DNA of 64,000 nt from Tritrichomonas musculus (Eukaryota > Parabasalia > Tritrichomonadida > Tritrichomonadidae): assembly GCA_039105265.1 (NCBI GenBank), contig JAPFFF010000044.1, positions 310,001 to 374,000 of the forward strand, in the 5' to 3' direction. The notes under the pieces are model-generated. The model did no database searches. It worked only from the letters and a program-made list of their open reading frames with translations, and had not been told where the DNA came from. Made by a program: the position numbers and the translations under genes. This document shows, piece after piece, positions 9,654-19,600 of the stretch. Position 1 is the stretch's first letter. Each line of letters starts with the position of its first letter.

Positions 9654-9733
9654 ATGATTAGGAAGAGGAATGCTAATGCAGGTATCAATGCAAACGTTTC
9701 ATTAGAACAATCAGCTGCATCGCAATCAACATC
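9654..9733 (+). pseudogene. Start of the INANVSLE small protein gene (A), interrupted by Polinton B
   Basis: The 5' end of the gene seen again at 46732 (MIRKRNANAGINANVSLEQS). Polinton B begins at 9734, inside this gene. Homologues are at 35666 (C) and 59683 (D). Confidence 0.7.
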
Positions 9734-9771
9734 AGTAGTATATGTCAGTGGGTTATACTAATCACACTGAC
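9734..9771. repeat. Terminal hairpin of Polinton B
   Basis: AGTAGTATAT is followed by GTCAGTG (9744-9750), a 14-nt loop and CACTGAC (9765-9771). This is the same layout as the ends of C and D, with a different stem sequence. No open frame lies between here and 9894. Confidence 0.7.
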
Positions 9772-9893
9772 CTATTAGAAACTTACATTTTTGTTGATTT
9801 TAATAACGAAAATGACAAAATGACAATCAAGAAGAGATGTTTTTTGGGAGACCAAAATTGACCAAATTTTTTTATTTTTTATCGATTCAAAAA

Positions 9894-10229
9894 ATGAACT
9901 CACCAGCAACCGCCATTGAATACATTCCACTCAAAGATTTTGAAGATAGCTATGAAATAATGAACCAATATCCATATGACATCAGAGATAAGCAAACAAA
10001 AAAGCCAATTAAAAAAATATATACATCAAGAGATGGTATCATTGTTTATCTAAATGATGGACATCAACACAGAATGCATAGGCTAATTGCTAACCAATTC
10101 ATACCTGAATTCACTAATAAAAAGCCAGTATTTATGTTAAACGATGATATGACTGATTTACATCTTGAGAATATCACAATCAAGCTAAGCGAAAGAAACA
10201 AATATAGAAAACAAAAACAACAAAAATGA
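9894..10229 (+). CDS. NUMOD4/HNH-like small protein (Polinton B)
   Basis: 111 aa from ATG 9894. The N-terminal IEYIPLKDFEDSYEIMNQYPYDIRDKQ matches the NUMOD4-type start shared by the HNH proteins of A, C and D. The HRMHRLIANQFIPEF block then corresponds to their HRLIALQFIPN segment. It is shorter than those relatives (about 180-205 aa). It sits at the left end of B, before the penton-like gene, a different slot from the HNH genes in other elements. Likely a relative of free-standing homing-type endonucleases; activity cannot be judged. Confidence 0.5.
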   Translation: MNSPATAIEYIPLKDFEDSYEIMNQYPYDIRDKQTKKPIKKIYTSRDGIIVYLNDGHQHRMHRLIANQFIPEFTNKKPVFMLNDDMTDLHLENITIKLSERNKYRKQKQQK

Positions 10230-10307
10230 TGATTTCATGTGTTGCTATCATAAATGATAACGCACCACCAATAACAATGAATGAAATATAATTTATTGAT
10301 ATCATAA

Positions 10308-12416
10308 ATGAAACGATTAACTGACCCAATCGATTACACACCAATACCAAAGGAATACGTTTTCTTCAGGGAAGATGGAAAGCAAGACAATGACAGACCA
10401 AATAGATTTTATTTTAACTTGCCAGCTGATTGGTGCACTGCAGACAAAGGAGAGACAATTATTGGTTTTCGTACAATATGGATGTTAGCGAGAAGACGCA
10501 AATTAGAATTCAATATCAAAGTCAGAAAATATTTCAGAAATGACAAATCAAAAATGAGTCAAGTTGAATGCAATATTGTTTCATGGTTATCAACAGACAA
10601 GGATTTGAGAGAAGTATGGAAAGATATGAATGAACAATTAAACATTGCTTTTAGACATTACAATGAACATCAATGGAAAGAAGGATATCCAAAGTTTTTC
10701 ATCAATGATGAGGAGATACCAGAGATGTATATCAAAAACCAAAAACGAATCAGAGACGTTCAAATGGATGGATACTATGACTACAACAAAAAGATGTTTA
10801 TTGAAACTATTTATTCAGCAGCGAATGAAATTAATGAAAGTGATGTTGATGAAGATGATAAAAATAAATTATGTAATGTTGAAATAGCTATTAAATTTAA
10901 ATATAGACATTATGACAAAAATAACAAAGAACAGTATAACGAACCACATGTTAAATGCGATTTTGCGGATATCATGAATGTTGGCTTTGAGCCATTTCAA
11001 AATGACCCGAACAATTATATGAACATCACTGATGACAAGGTTGAAGGAAAATGGATGAAAGAAATTAAATTTGAGAATGTATGGGATAGACACAGTTGCA
11101 AAGTGTATTCATCAATAGCTGAAGAGACAAGCAAGGGATATATTGGAAATAGTTATCAAATTTTCTCGCCAATCAAATATTTCAAATTGAATTCTACTGA
11201 CCAAACATTTTGGATTGAATTTTATAGTGGTCGTAATTATAAAATGCCAGTGAAGTTGCCAGTTAGTGAAAGTTTTATGATTGAAATGCAGATGATGAAT
11301 CATCAGAAGTTGTTATATATATATAAAATGACTTTCAAATCAATTGATGATTTATATAATCGTTATCCCTGGAAAATACCATCAAAATTTGTACCACTAG
11401 CGAAAAGATATGGATTTAATGAAAAGGAAGCAAGAGAATATTTGAAAAATAATATCATTCATGATGTAGTACCAGACAAACCAAAATATATGAACATCTA
11501 TTCAAAACATCCTGGAAGATATCAAATGGGCACGTTCATTAATAACAGACGAAAGAATGAATTGAATTATTTGATGTTCATTAATATAAACACACGCAAA
11601 GCTTGCAGTTATCCATTGGTTGGGAAGGGAGCAAAAACAATAATTGAAGCATTTAATAAATTCATAGATGATGTTAAAAATGTATATTCAATAACGTCAG
11701 ACCAAGACCCAGCGTATTTGTCAAATGAATTCTTAGATTACATTAAATCAAAGAACATTATTTATAGAACAACAGAAGATAATAATCATAATGTGTTGGG
11801 AATAATAAATCGATTCATGAGAACCATTCGTGATATGATAGGTGAAAATAGATATATTGCTGAAGATGAAATGAAATCATTAATTGAAGCATATAATGAA
11901 ACACCGCACAAATCATTAAATAATAAAGCACCAAATGATATAACAGAAAATGATGAAATGGAATATATTAAAAAAATGTCTAAAAATAATCCATATGATT
12001 ATAAGCCTGATGATAGAGTGAGAATAGTTAACATTGATGGTCCATCGTGGGCGAAGGCAAAAAGACGTTCACGTGTTAGCAAAGAAGCATATATTGTTGA
12101 TTCAAAAATAGGAAATCAATTTATGATTAAAGCTAAAGATAAATCAGTTGATAAATATCCTGGATATCAATTAGTGAAGACAGATAATAAAAATATCGCT
12201 GAGACATTGAAGGATGGTAAACGTGGAATTATTGACAAAATAACAGGCTACAATAAAAAATTGAATCAATATCAAGTCGTTTATGAAGGCGGCGTGAAAG
12301 ATAAAATAGCAGCGCGTAATTTGAGAGAAGGCAACCCAGCGATGTTGAGTCGAATGGAACATGAATATTGGAGTAAACAACAAACGATACCACCACAAAT
12401 ATTAAAATGGTCTTAA
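10308..12416 (+). CDS. Penton-like protein and integrase in one open frame (Polinton B)
   Basis: 702 aa open frame. Residues 1 to about 340 are the penton-like protein (IPKEYVFFREDG, FNLPADWCTADKGETIIGF, WDRHSCKVYSSIAEETS, FWIEFYSGRNY). From the internal ATG at 11328 it reads as the complete integrase (YPWKIPSKFVPLAKRYGF, YQMGTF, SDQDPAYLS, HNVLGIINRFMRTIRD, chromo/SH3-like tail RGIIDKITGYNKKLNQYQVVYEGG). In A and C the two are separate genes and in D an HNH gene lies between them. So this is either a fusion or two genes with no stop between them. The start at 10308 is supported by TCATAAATG. It ends 19 bp before the insertion point of Polinton C. Confidence 0.8.
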   Translation: MKRLTDPIDYTPIPKEYVFFREDGKQDNDRPNRFYFNLPADWCTADKGETIIGFRTIWMLARRRKLEFNIKVRKYFRNDKSKMSQVECNIVSWLSTDKDLREVWKDMNEQLNIAFRHYNEHQWKEGYPKFFINDEEIPEMYIKNQKRIRDVQMDGYYDYNKKMFIETIYSAANEINESDVDEDDKNKLCNVEIAIKFKYRHYDKNNKEQYNEPHVKCDFADIMNVGFEPFQNDPNNYMNITDDKVEGKWMKEIKFENVWDRHSCKVYSSIAEETSKGYIGNSYQIFSPIKYFKLNSTDQTFWIEFYSGRNYKMPVKLPVSESFMIEMQMMNHQKLLYIYKMTFKSIDDLYNRYPWKIPSKFVPLAKRYGFNEKEAREYLKNNIIHDVVPDKPKYMNIYSKHPGRYQMGTFINNRRKNELNYLMFININTRKACSYPLVGKGAKTIIEAFNKFIDDVKNVYSITSDQDPAYLSNEFLDYIKSKNIIYRTTEDNNHNVLGIINRFMRTIRDMIGENRYIAEDEMKSLIEAYNETPHKSLNNKAPNDITENDEMEYIKKMSKNNPYDYKPDDRVRIVNIDGPSWAKAKRRSRVSKEAYIVDSKIGNQFMIKAKDKSVDKYPGYQLVKTDNKNIAETLKDGKRGIIDKITGYNKKLNQYQVVYEGGVKDKIAARNLREGNPAMLSRMEHEYWSKQQTIPPQILKWS

Positions 12417-12430
12417 TCATCTTTCATATA

Positions 12431-12435
12431 TTTAT
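12431..12435. repeat. Target duplication of Polinton C, left
   Basis: TTTAT directly abuts the left terminus of C; the same five bases abut its right terminus at 44776-44780. Polintons usually duplicate 5-6 bp. Confidence 0.6.
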
Positions 12436-12672
12436 AGTAGTATAGTATAGGCGGTGTCTCATACTTAGCCACCGCCTACACTGCTCGCCACCAAGCTCAG
12501 GTACACCTTCGCTTGGGCCTCGCTACCCGGCCAAATACCCTCTGAAAACCTATCGTAAGTACACCCTCTCTACTTTCACTATTCCACCAATGTCATTTCC
12601 AAGGTATGGAGTATTTTTGAGCTTTCTAATGGTGTTTTTTGAATTCTACACCCGAAAAATATTGAGATATAG
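12436..12672. repeat. Left terminal inverted repeat of Polinton C
   Basis: About 237 bp, matching 44561-44775 in inverse orientation with few mismatches and an extra ~22 bp near 12625. GC-rich for this window. A 9-bp stem TAGGCGGTG (12448-12456) pairs with CACCGCCTA (12470-12478) around a 13-nt loop. Confidence 0.93.
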
Positions 12673-12677
12673 AACTT

Positions 12678-15600
12678 TTACTCTTTGAATACACAAACAA
12701 TGTTATCATTTATTTTTGCAGTTATGATTCCAATTGTTAAACGTCTTATTTTTGATGTTATTGGAGTATTTTCATCAAGAACTTTGAATTGATTATCTTC
12801 ATCAATATAAATTTCATCACCAATTTCAAATGAAGACGAATCATCAACTTTGACCAAATAATCCCCATGACTTGCAAAAGTAATTGAATTATTTTCTTCG
12901 TCAATTCGAACACAAATTCCAATAAATTCTTTCCAAGTACCTGTAGTTTTCACTGAACAAATACAATCTATTGAATCTTTTTCGGTTGATTCAATCCATT
13001 GATTATCAACATTCTTATAAACTTTTCCTGTAATAAATACTGGTTTTCCTATTTCAAAATCATCTATAATATCTTCAATTGGAGCATAATGTGTGATTGT
13101 ATTTGAACCCCTACTGTTGACAGTTCCTTTGACATCTAAATTTCCAAAAATCTCGAATAGTCTTCCTGATGGAGAAACTTCATAAGAAAATGCTATTGAA
13201 TCATTCAAAATTACTTTCCAGCGGGCAGTATTGTATTGATTATAATATATTATTTTAGAACATTTTGTTGAATCCAAACCAAGAACTATATTTGATTCAT
13301 ATAAATTTGGATTTCCTTGATATACCTTTAAACAATCTGCATCTACACCATCTATTTCTAAATCACCATATGTTATAAAAACGTTATTATGAAAAATGGT
13401 ATGATTTGCGTTCCAACCAATAATATTTGCACAACCTGTAACACCTAAAACACCTAAACCAGACATAAAACCGAAAGTAGCAGCTTCATTTTCATTTGTA
13501 CCTATGCCTGCTATTAACGAGATTTTTAAATCTGATTCTGTATTATTTGTATCTAATATTGTTATTTTCCCATTTATCGTTGAATCACCCTCTTTGGAGA
13601 CATAATTGGTCAAATCAACAGGTTCAGGAATCTCACTTTTCAATGCATATTTATCGTCACATTCTGTTTTCTTATAATAAGTTGAATCCAATAGTTTTGA
13701 TAATAAATCAACTTTTTTATCAATTAGATTACTTTCAAATATTGTTTGATATGTATTAGTGACACAAGCTAATGATGGTACAACAGCTGTTGCATCACAT
13801 TCAGTATCATCAGATTGAACAACAAGTGGAATTTCACTTTTCAATGCTAATTGATCTTCTTCGCCATAATTCAAATCATTTTTACTTCGATATTTTGCAT
13901 CTGCTTCTTCTTTCGTATACAGGTTATCCATATTAACCATATTATTTTTTAATTCATCTAATGCTTCATTTACTTCATCAACAGTTGGGAATTCATTTAA
14001 AGTAGTAGCTAGAGCTGTATCATTCTTTTCTATTTGCTCGTGTAATGTATCTATCTTCTTATGTAAAGCATCTATATCACAAGTATAGGCTAAATCATTT
14101 GGGGTAAATTCCATTCTTCTTTTTGCTGTATTTTCTTTTATCTGTATTCCACCAACCCTATGTTTATTTGGGTTTGATATAACAAATGTTTTGTCATTCA
14201 TAGTGCAGCTAGGAAAATCATTTGTTCCTTGGTAATTAATTGTTCCACCAGTAATATTAATAGTAACTATATTCTCTTCATAATCAACATCATTGTATTC
14301 ACTAACTTTTTGCACCAAAAATCGTGCTTTGATTGTTCCATCTGTGATAACATCTTCTGCTTCCAAATGGACCTCGCCATTGACATATTTACCAACAACA
14401 TCTATTATGTCATCTCTAACCAAATCTGTCTTTTGAACTACTTCATCCAATGTAGGGTAATAACCAAACTCCGCCTCTAGCTCATTAACCTTCTCGGCGA
14501 GTAATTTAAATGCAGGCTTGAGGGATTCCCTGAACAGATTGCTAATATCCATGGCACCACTTAATGTTAAGGTTCCTGTATCTGGGTTATCATTCTCATC
14601 TGTATAAGGTAATTCATCTAGTTGTTTATATTCTTCCTCACACCAGGTTATTATTGGAGTAATGTCTTTTGTGATAGACCTAGCGACGGTCCCAGACATG
14701 AAATTAATAGCATTTCTAACTATATCGCTCAATCCTTTTGTTGATTTACGTGAGAACAATCTTTTAAGGAATCCTCCCCCATTCCCAGTTGCAAAACTAA
14801 TACCTTCTGGAGCTAATTGCATACCTATAGAACCTATTGAACCGACTGTACCTGCGACACCAAATGCTAAAGCAGTCCATGAAACAATTCTTAAATTATC
14901 AACATCTTCTTCTAGATGCTGAGTTACTGTTTCTGTTCTTGATACTCTTCCTTTTAGGCTTTCTATTGTTGTGTTCATTTCTTGGACATCATAGCTAATC
15001 ACATCTACATTGTTAGTTACCATATTTAAATCACTTCTCATGGTTGTAATATTATCAGCAGTAATGATTTTGGAACTAGTGATGTTGTAATCTGTATACA
15101 AGGTAGTTGCTGCATTAGGATTGGGATACACTTCATAAAATTGTTGTCTAATAATATATTCGAAGGGGTTAGTAGTAGGGTCCCAATTAACTTCATCTAT
15201 CGGGTCAACATATTCATCAAACAAATAGATTTTAATATTTCGTGAGTCATTAGGGGTTGATGAAACATAACAATATTCTACCTGTTCACATGAATCTAAT
15301 AGGCCATGAATAAAATACCATTTCTTATCACTCTTGGGGTCAAATATTTTTCCAGTTGGTCTCATTGAGAATCTGTTTGCCTTTATTTCTCCATCTAAAG
15401 TTATATCAAGATAGAATTCTTCTACAAGATTAATATCTAAATCACTTCCTGTACCATTTGTCTTATAGCATCTTATGGCTTCAATATCATATCCATAAAT
15501 ATTTATTCCCCCATTACTGGTTTGATAGCCTAATCCATATTTGGAAAAGTCTTCTATCTCACCCGTCTTTAGTTTTAGTTTGTTCTCTACTTTACACTTT

Positions 15601-16571
15601 CCACCATGTATCATATAATGTAAGAGGTTATCTATAGAATAGTCATCTGGTTTTTTAATTAACATAATATTTCTTTCACTTCTCTTGATTCTAATATATG
15701 TTCCATCTTCTCCATATTCATTCTCCTTATTCAAAGCATTTTTCATTTTTCCATTAATGTTTCCTTGAATATTATCTCCTACCCATTTTGTTCCATTCCA
15801 TGTTAAGAACCATTTATTACCAAAACAGTATTCATTAAATTTAAACTCCAAGCCTGTAGGTATATTATAATTATCATCTATGTTCCATTGTAGTAGCCAA
15901 TACTTTTTATCATCCATTTGGACTTCGCTAGTTAGAGTTGGTTTGTAAAGATACAATACATCACTCTTATGTAGTTTCAATGCATTATCAGCTTTGATGA
16001 TGGAACACTTGACTGTCTTCAGTGTTTGCAGTGAATCAGTTATGTACTCATTCATGATACTCAGCTCACCATTCATCCATAGAGTATATGGATTAAAATC
16101 AAGACCACTATCAAAGGCTATATTGATGTATCCCATATTTGTGCTATTATTTATAGAACATCCATTTGCACTCTTTGTTATCATAGGAGAGTATACTTGT
16201 CCATCTTTGGCATAAATAAAGAATTCCTTAACTAAATTTCCATTCGTGTCATATATGATATTCTTTCTCAAAACCACTTTAAAGATATTGGTTTGTGCAG
16301 TTATTTCCTTCACTTTATTCATGAAATCCTCTGGTATGTTAACAAACTTTAGAATATGATATTGTGTAGATGACTCATATTGTATATTATTATTTTTGAT
16401 ATTAAATTCTGGTATACCCTCTACTTCATTAAATAAATGCCCTGTCTGTACATATCCATCCAAATCACTCAGCGTTAATAATTCACTTGCTTTCCTAGTA
16501 GCATCTCCAACTTTAAATTGTATATCACCAATGAATCTTGTTGTAGTATCTTTCACTTGCTCTGAAGTCAT
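12678..16571 (-). CDS. Giant fibre/spike-like virion protein 1 (Polinton C)
   Basis: 1297 aa. A central block (about residues 494-515, NITSSKIITADNITTMRSDLN) and the region around it are shared with its neighbour at 16601, so the two are paralogues. A hydrophobic glycine/alanine stretch lies near 564-581 (ALAFGVAGTVGSIGSIGM). Towards the C-terminus are tail-fibre style motifs YTKEEADAKY (about 884) and YKKTECDDKYALKSEIPE (about 965), then a beta-rich tail with KPVFITGKVYK and HGDYLVKVDDSS. In phage fibres the YxKxExDxKY motif marks trimeric shaft segments. A surface-fibre role is inference. The gene ends just inside the left terminal repeat. Confidence 0.6.
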   Translation of the reverse strand: MTSEQVKDTTTRFIGDIQFKVGDATRKASELLTLSDLDGYVQTGHLFNEVEGIPEFNIKNNNIQYESSTQYHILKFVNIPEDFMNKVKEITAQTNIFKVVLRKNIIYDTNGNLVKEFFIYAKDGQVYSPMITKSANGCSINNSTNMGYINIAFDSGLDFNPYTLWMNGELSIMNEYITDSLQTLKTVKCSIIKADNALKLHKSDVLYLYKPTLTSEVQMDDKKYWLLQWNIDDNYNIPTGLEFKFNEYCFGNKWFLTWNGTKWVGDNIQGNINGKMKNALNKENEYGEDGTYIRIKRSERNIMLIKKPDDYSIDNLLHYMIHGGKCKVENKLKLKTGEIEDFSKYGLGYQTSNGGINIYGYDIEAIRCYKTNGTGSDLDINLVEEFYLDITLDGEIKANRFSMRPTGKIFDPKSDKKWYFIHGLLDSCEQVEYCYVSSTPNDSRNIKIYLFDEYVDPIDEVNWDPTTNPFEYIIRQQFYEVYPNPNAATTLYTDYNITSSKIITADNITTMRSDLNMVTNNVDVISYDVQEMNTTIESLKGRVSRTETVTQHLEEDVDNLRIVSWTALAFGVAGTVGSIGSIGMQLAPEGISFATGNGGGFLKRLFSRKSTKGLSDIVRNAINFMSGTVARSITKDITPIITWCEEEYKQLDELPYTDENDNPDTGTLTLSGAMDISNLFRESLKPAFKLLAEKVNELEAEFGYYPTLDEVVQKTDLVRDDIIDVVGKYVNGEVHLEAEDVITDGTIKARFLVQKVSEYNDVDYEENIVTINITGGTINYQGTNDFPSCTMNDKTFVISNPNKHRVGGIQIKENTAKRRMEFTPNDLAYTCDIDALHKKIDTLHEQIEKNDTALATTLNEFPTVDEVNEALDELKNNMVNMDNLYTKEEADAKYRSKNDLNYGEEDQLALKSEIPLVVQSDDTECDATAVVPSLACVTNTYQTIFESNLIDKKVDLLSKLLDSTYYKKTECDDKYALKSEIPEPVDLTNYVSKEGDSTINGKITILDTNNTESDLKISLIAGIGTNENEAATFGFMSGLGVLGVTGCANIIGWNANHTIFHNNVFITYGDLEIDGVDADCLKVYQGNPNLYESNIVLGLDSTKCSKIIYYNQYNTARWKVILNDSIAFSYEVSPSGRLFEIFGNLDVKGTVNSRGSNTITHYAPIEDIIDDFEIGKPVFITGKVYKNVDNQWIESTEKDSIDCICSVKTTGTWKEFIGICVRIDEENNSITFASHGDYLVKVDDSSSFEIGDEIYIDEDNQFKVLDENTPITSKIRRLTIGIITAKINDNIVCVFKE

Positions 16572-16600
16572 TTAAATCTCTAAAAAAATTATTCCCTAAT

Positions 16601-19600
16601 CTACTCTATATTTGCACACTTCTTTTCCAATGCAGCAATTCTATTTGCTAATGATTCAATTATGGCATCCTTCTGTTGTAGCATCTCATTCACTTCACTC
16701 TTCTTGTAATATTCATCCATATTAACATTATTAAATGCTTCCATATTTTTTGCTAATATCATGATTGGAAATTTCATGGAATCTCTCATCCTATTACAAA
16801 TATCAATTGTTGCAGATAAAGATAATACTGCCTTATCAGGATTAAACCAATTGTCTTTAAATTTTGTTGGGTCATCTAATCTTTTATAATCCTTTTCGCA
16901 CCATTTAATTAATGAACCTAATATTTGTTTATCTGTAACTTTAACTACTTGTTGAGCTGCTAATGTTTGAACATCAGGTGCATGAACAATTACTGAAACC
17001 CATGGTGGTAATTCAGCTCCAGGGAATTCTCTATCTATTGTTTGTACTAATTCATTTAATTGATTAAATATTTGATCACACATTTCTTCATTTCCATCCC
17101 ACATATCTAAGTCCATGACTAAATCTCTATACTGATTCCAATAACTATTTAATAAATCTGGTTCAGCACCAATACTACCAACAACTTGATTAATTTGTCC
17201 AGCGTCTACATTTTGAATATTTGAAGTATCAGCATCTGGGTAAGTGTTTTGTAATTGTTCATAAGATAAATTAGATACATCATTCCCGTTATAAATAGTA
17301 TGGACACCGAATTCAATTCCAACAGTAGATACAGCCAAACCAATTGCACCTAATACAGCCATTGGAGTAGAGAATGCAAGTTTTATAGCACCGGCAACTT
17401 GAATAGCATTTACAGCTTGTTCTAAATATTGTGTTTTCATTATTTGTATAGCCATTTGTGTATTTAGTGTATTTACTTCCTTTCTTATTTTTGATACATC
17501 ATAATTCATTACATCATAATTATTTGAAACAACATTTAAATCACTTCTCATTGTTGTAATGTTATCAGCTGTAATTATTTTTGAAGATGTGATGTTAAAA
17601 TCAGTATATAATGTTGAAGCTGCATCTGGCCTTGGCTTGATTTCATAAAATTGGTTTCTAATGATATATTGAAATGGATTTGTTTCAGGGTTCCAACTTA
17701 TTTCTTCTATGGGGTCAACTAAATCTTTTCTTAAATATAATTCTATATCTCTTGATTTAATATTAGAGCCTTCCCATTTATAAGCAAGCTGTTCTATACA
17801 ATCCACTACTGGCTTTAAGTCAATGTAGGCCCTATCATTTTTAGTCGTCCTTCTAACTCCAGTGCTTTCAAATGTGAATGTGTTTGATATAGATGAACCC
17901 CTCAATGTTATAGTTAATGCTATTTTTTTAAGATTTAAGTAATTAAATTTCCCGCTTGATAAATTACCAAATGTGAAATAAGTATTTAACATATCATATC
18001 CTTCACAACTTGCTCCATTTAACTTTTTGTCAAATAGCCATTCAACATCATATAAAGCGCCGTCATCAGATTCTTCTTTATGTGTATACCAAATTGTTGT
18101 ATCAATAGTGCTATTTTCAATTAAGCCATATAATAAACCATTACTACTTTCAGGGATTACAGAGTGATGTGTTTTTGTGTCTTTAATCAAAATAAAGCAA
18201 CCAATAGCACCATCAGAGTTTTGTTTTGAATTAACCTTTCGTAATTTAGATGATACCTTACCTCTAAGCAATCCTTGACAATTATTATCTGTCCATTCTG
18301 ATCCATTCCATATTAATGTCCACTCATTACCAAAACAGAATTCTTTGAAACCAAATTCTAAACCATTAGGGATAACATAATCAGTTGGTATTTTATAGAT
18401 GATTTTGTAGAATTCCTTTTCTACTTTATTTGTATCTGGTGCCTCTATTTCTAAGGTTTCTTCAGTAATAATATCAGGTAGATAAAGGTATAGGTTATCA
18501 TTTTTGTGTAATCTTAATGCATTCTCTGCTTCAATAATATCACATCTTATTGTTGGTTCAACAGCTACCAATGAATCTTGTGATAATAGATATTGGATAC
18601 TTATTTCTCCTTTGTGATAGAGTTTATAAGGATTAACCGTTGATATCTTATCAAATGCAATATAAAAACTATTCTTCATTGGTGATTCATCATTTCCAAT
18701 ACTCATTACAGAATAAAAATCTGTATCTACGTTTCTTGAAATTACAGGATTATATGGCTGCCCATCTTTTACATATATGAAGAACTCTTTCATTAAATTA
18801 CCATCAACATCATACAAGATATTTGTTCTCAATATTATTCTAAACATTTTTGTTGTATCAGTTATTCTTGTGATTGCACTCTTTAATTCATCAGGTATTT
18901 TAATTAGTAGGACACTATAGTCTTTATCATTTAATATCATTGAATCCATAACTAAATCTTTGCTCTTAACATTATAAACAGGATATCCAGGTTCATGAGA
19001 GAAATCAGTAGTAACAATACCTCCACTTGGTACAGAATCACAAAGAATTTTACCATTGACTTCTAGATCTCCTTTAATAATATATTTACCAAGTACTGGT
19101 TTAGTTTCATCTAATGTTGGAATATCATCACAGATATCAACACCATAACATTCCAATACTTTTTCAAATGAAAGTGCATTATTGACAAAATCTGGTAAAG
19201 CAATTGATGTTCCAGTAGATTTATCGTTTGAAAACAGTGCTAATGGTGAAGCTGGATTATTTTCATTCTCTAGAATTGGCTTCCATATCCATTGTTTTCT
19301 TTCTTCATTCCACTCTATTTTTCCAAAGAGATGTAATAATGAATTTCTTATTTCAACGATATCTATCATTTCACGGCTATGTATTGTACGCCATCCATCA
19401 ACTCCATCAAAATGTTGCGTCATTATCACCCATTCTTCATGTTCAACATCCCATATGAAATTGTCTGGTGGGTTTAAAATGGAATCTGTTCTCCAATTAT
19501 CTAGAAAATCTTGGCCATGTTCTTGCCATTGTGTATCCATGATATTCCATGCAAACAATGGACCAAAGGCTTCTTGATTATTTCTAATCCTATTTGGTAT

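Larger units (their letters stand above)
1..9733 (+). mobile_element. Polinton/Maverick A, left part
   Basis: Oldest Polinton layer in the window. It carries, all on the plus strand, penton-like protein, integrase, packaging ATPase, glycine-rich basic protein, the WLNGRDD protein, a coiled-coil gene, major capsid protein, a 142-aa protein and KilA-N. The outer terminus lies before the window. It is interrupted at 9733/9734 by Polinton B and itself holds a TA-flanked element at 4935-6197. It is broken, with about three breaks in this part, though the capsid and ATPase genes are open. Its coding sequence is somewhat richer in GC than that of B, which suggests a different subfamily. Confidence 0.85.
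9266..9733 (+). repeat. 468-bp direct repeat, left copy
   Basis: Identical to 46344-46811 except one difference I can see (AGCTGC against AGATGC near 9715). It holds the end of the KilA-N gene and the start of the next gene (ATG at 9654). It ends exactly where the terminus of Polinton B begins. Confidence 0.95.
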
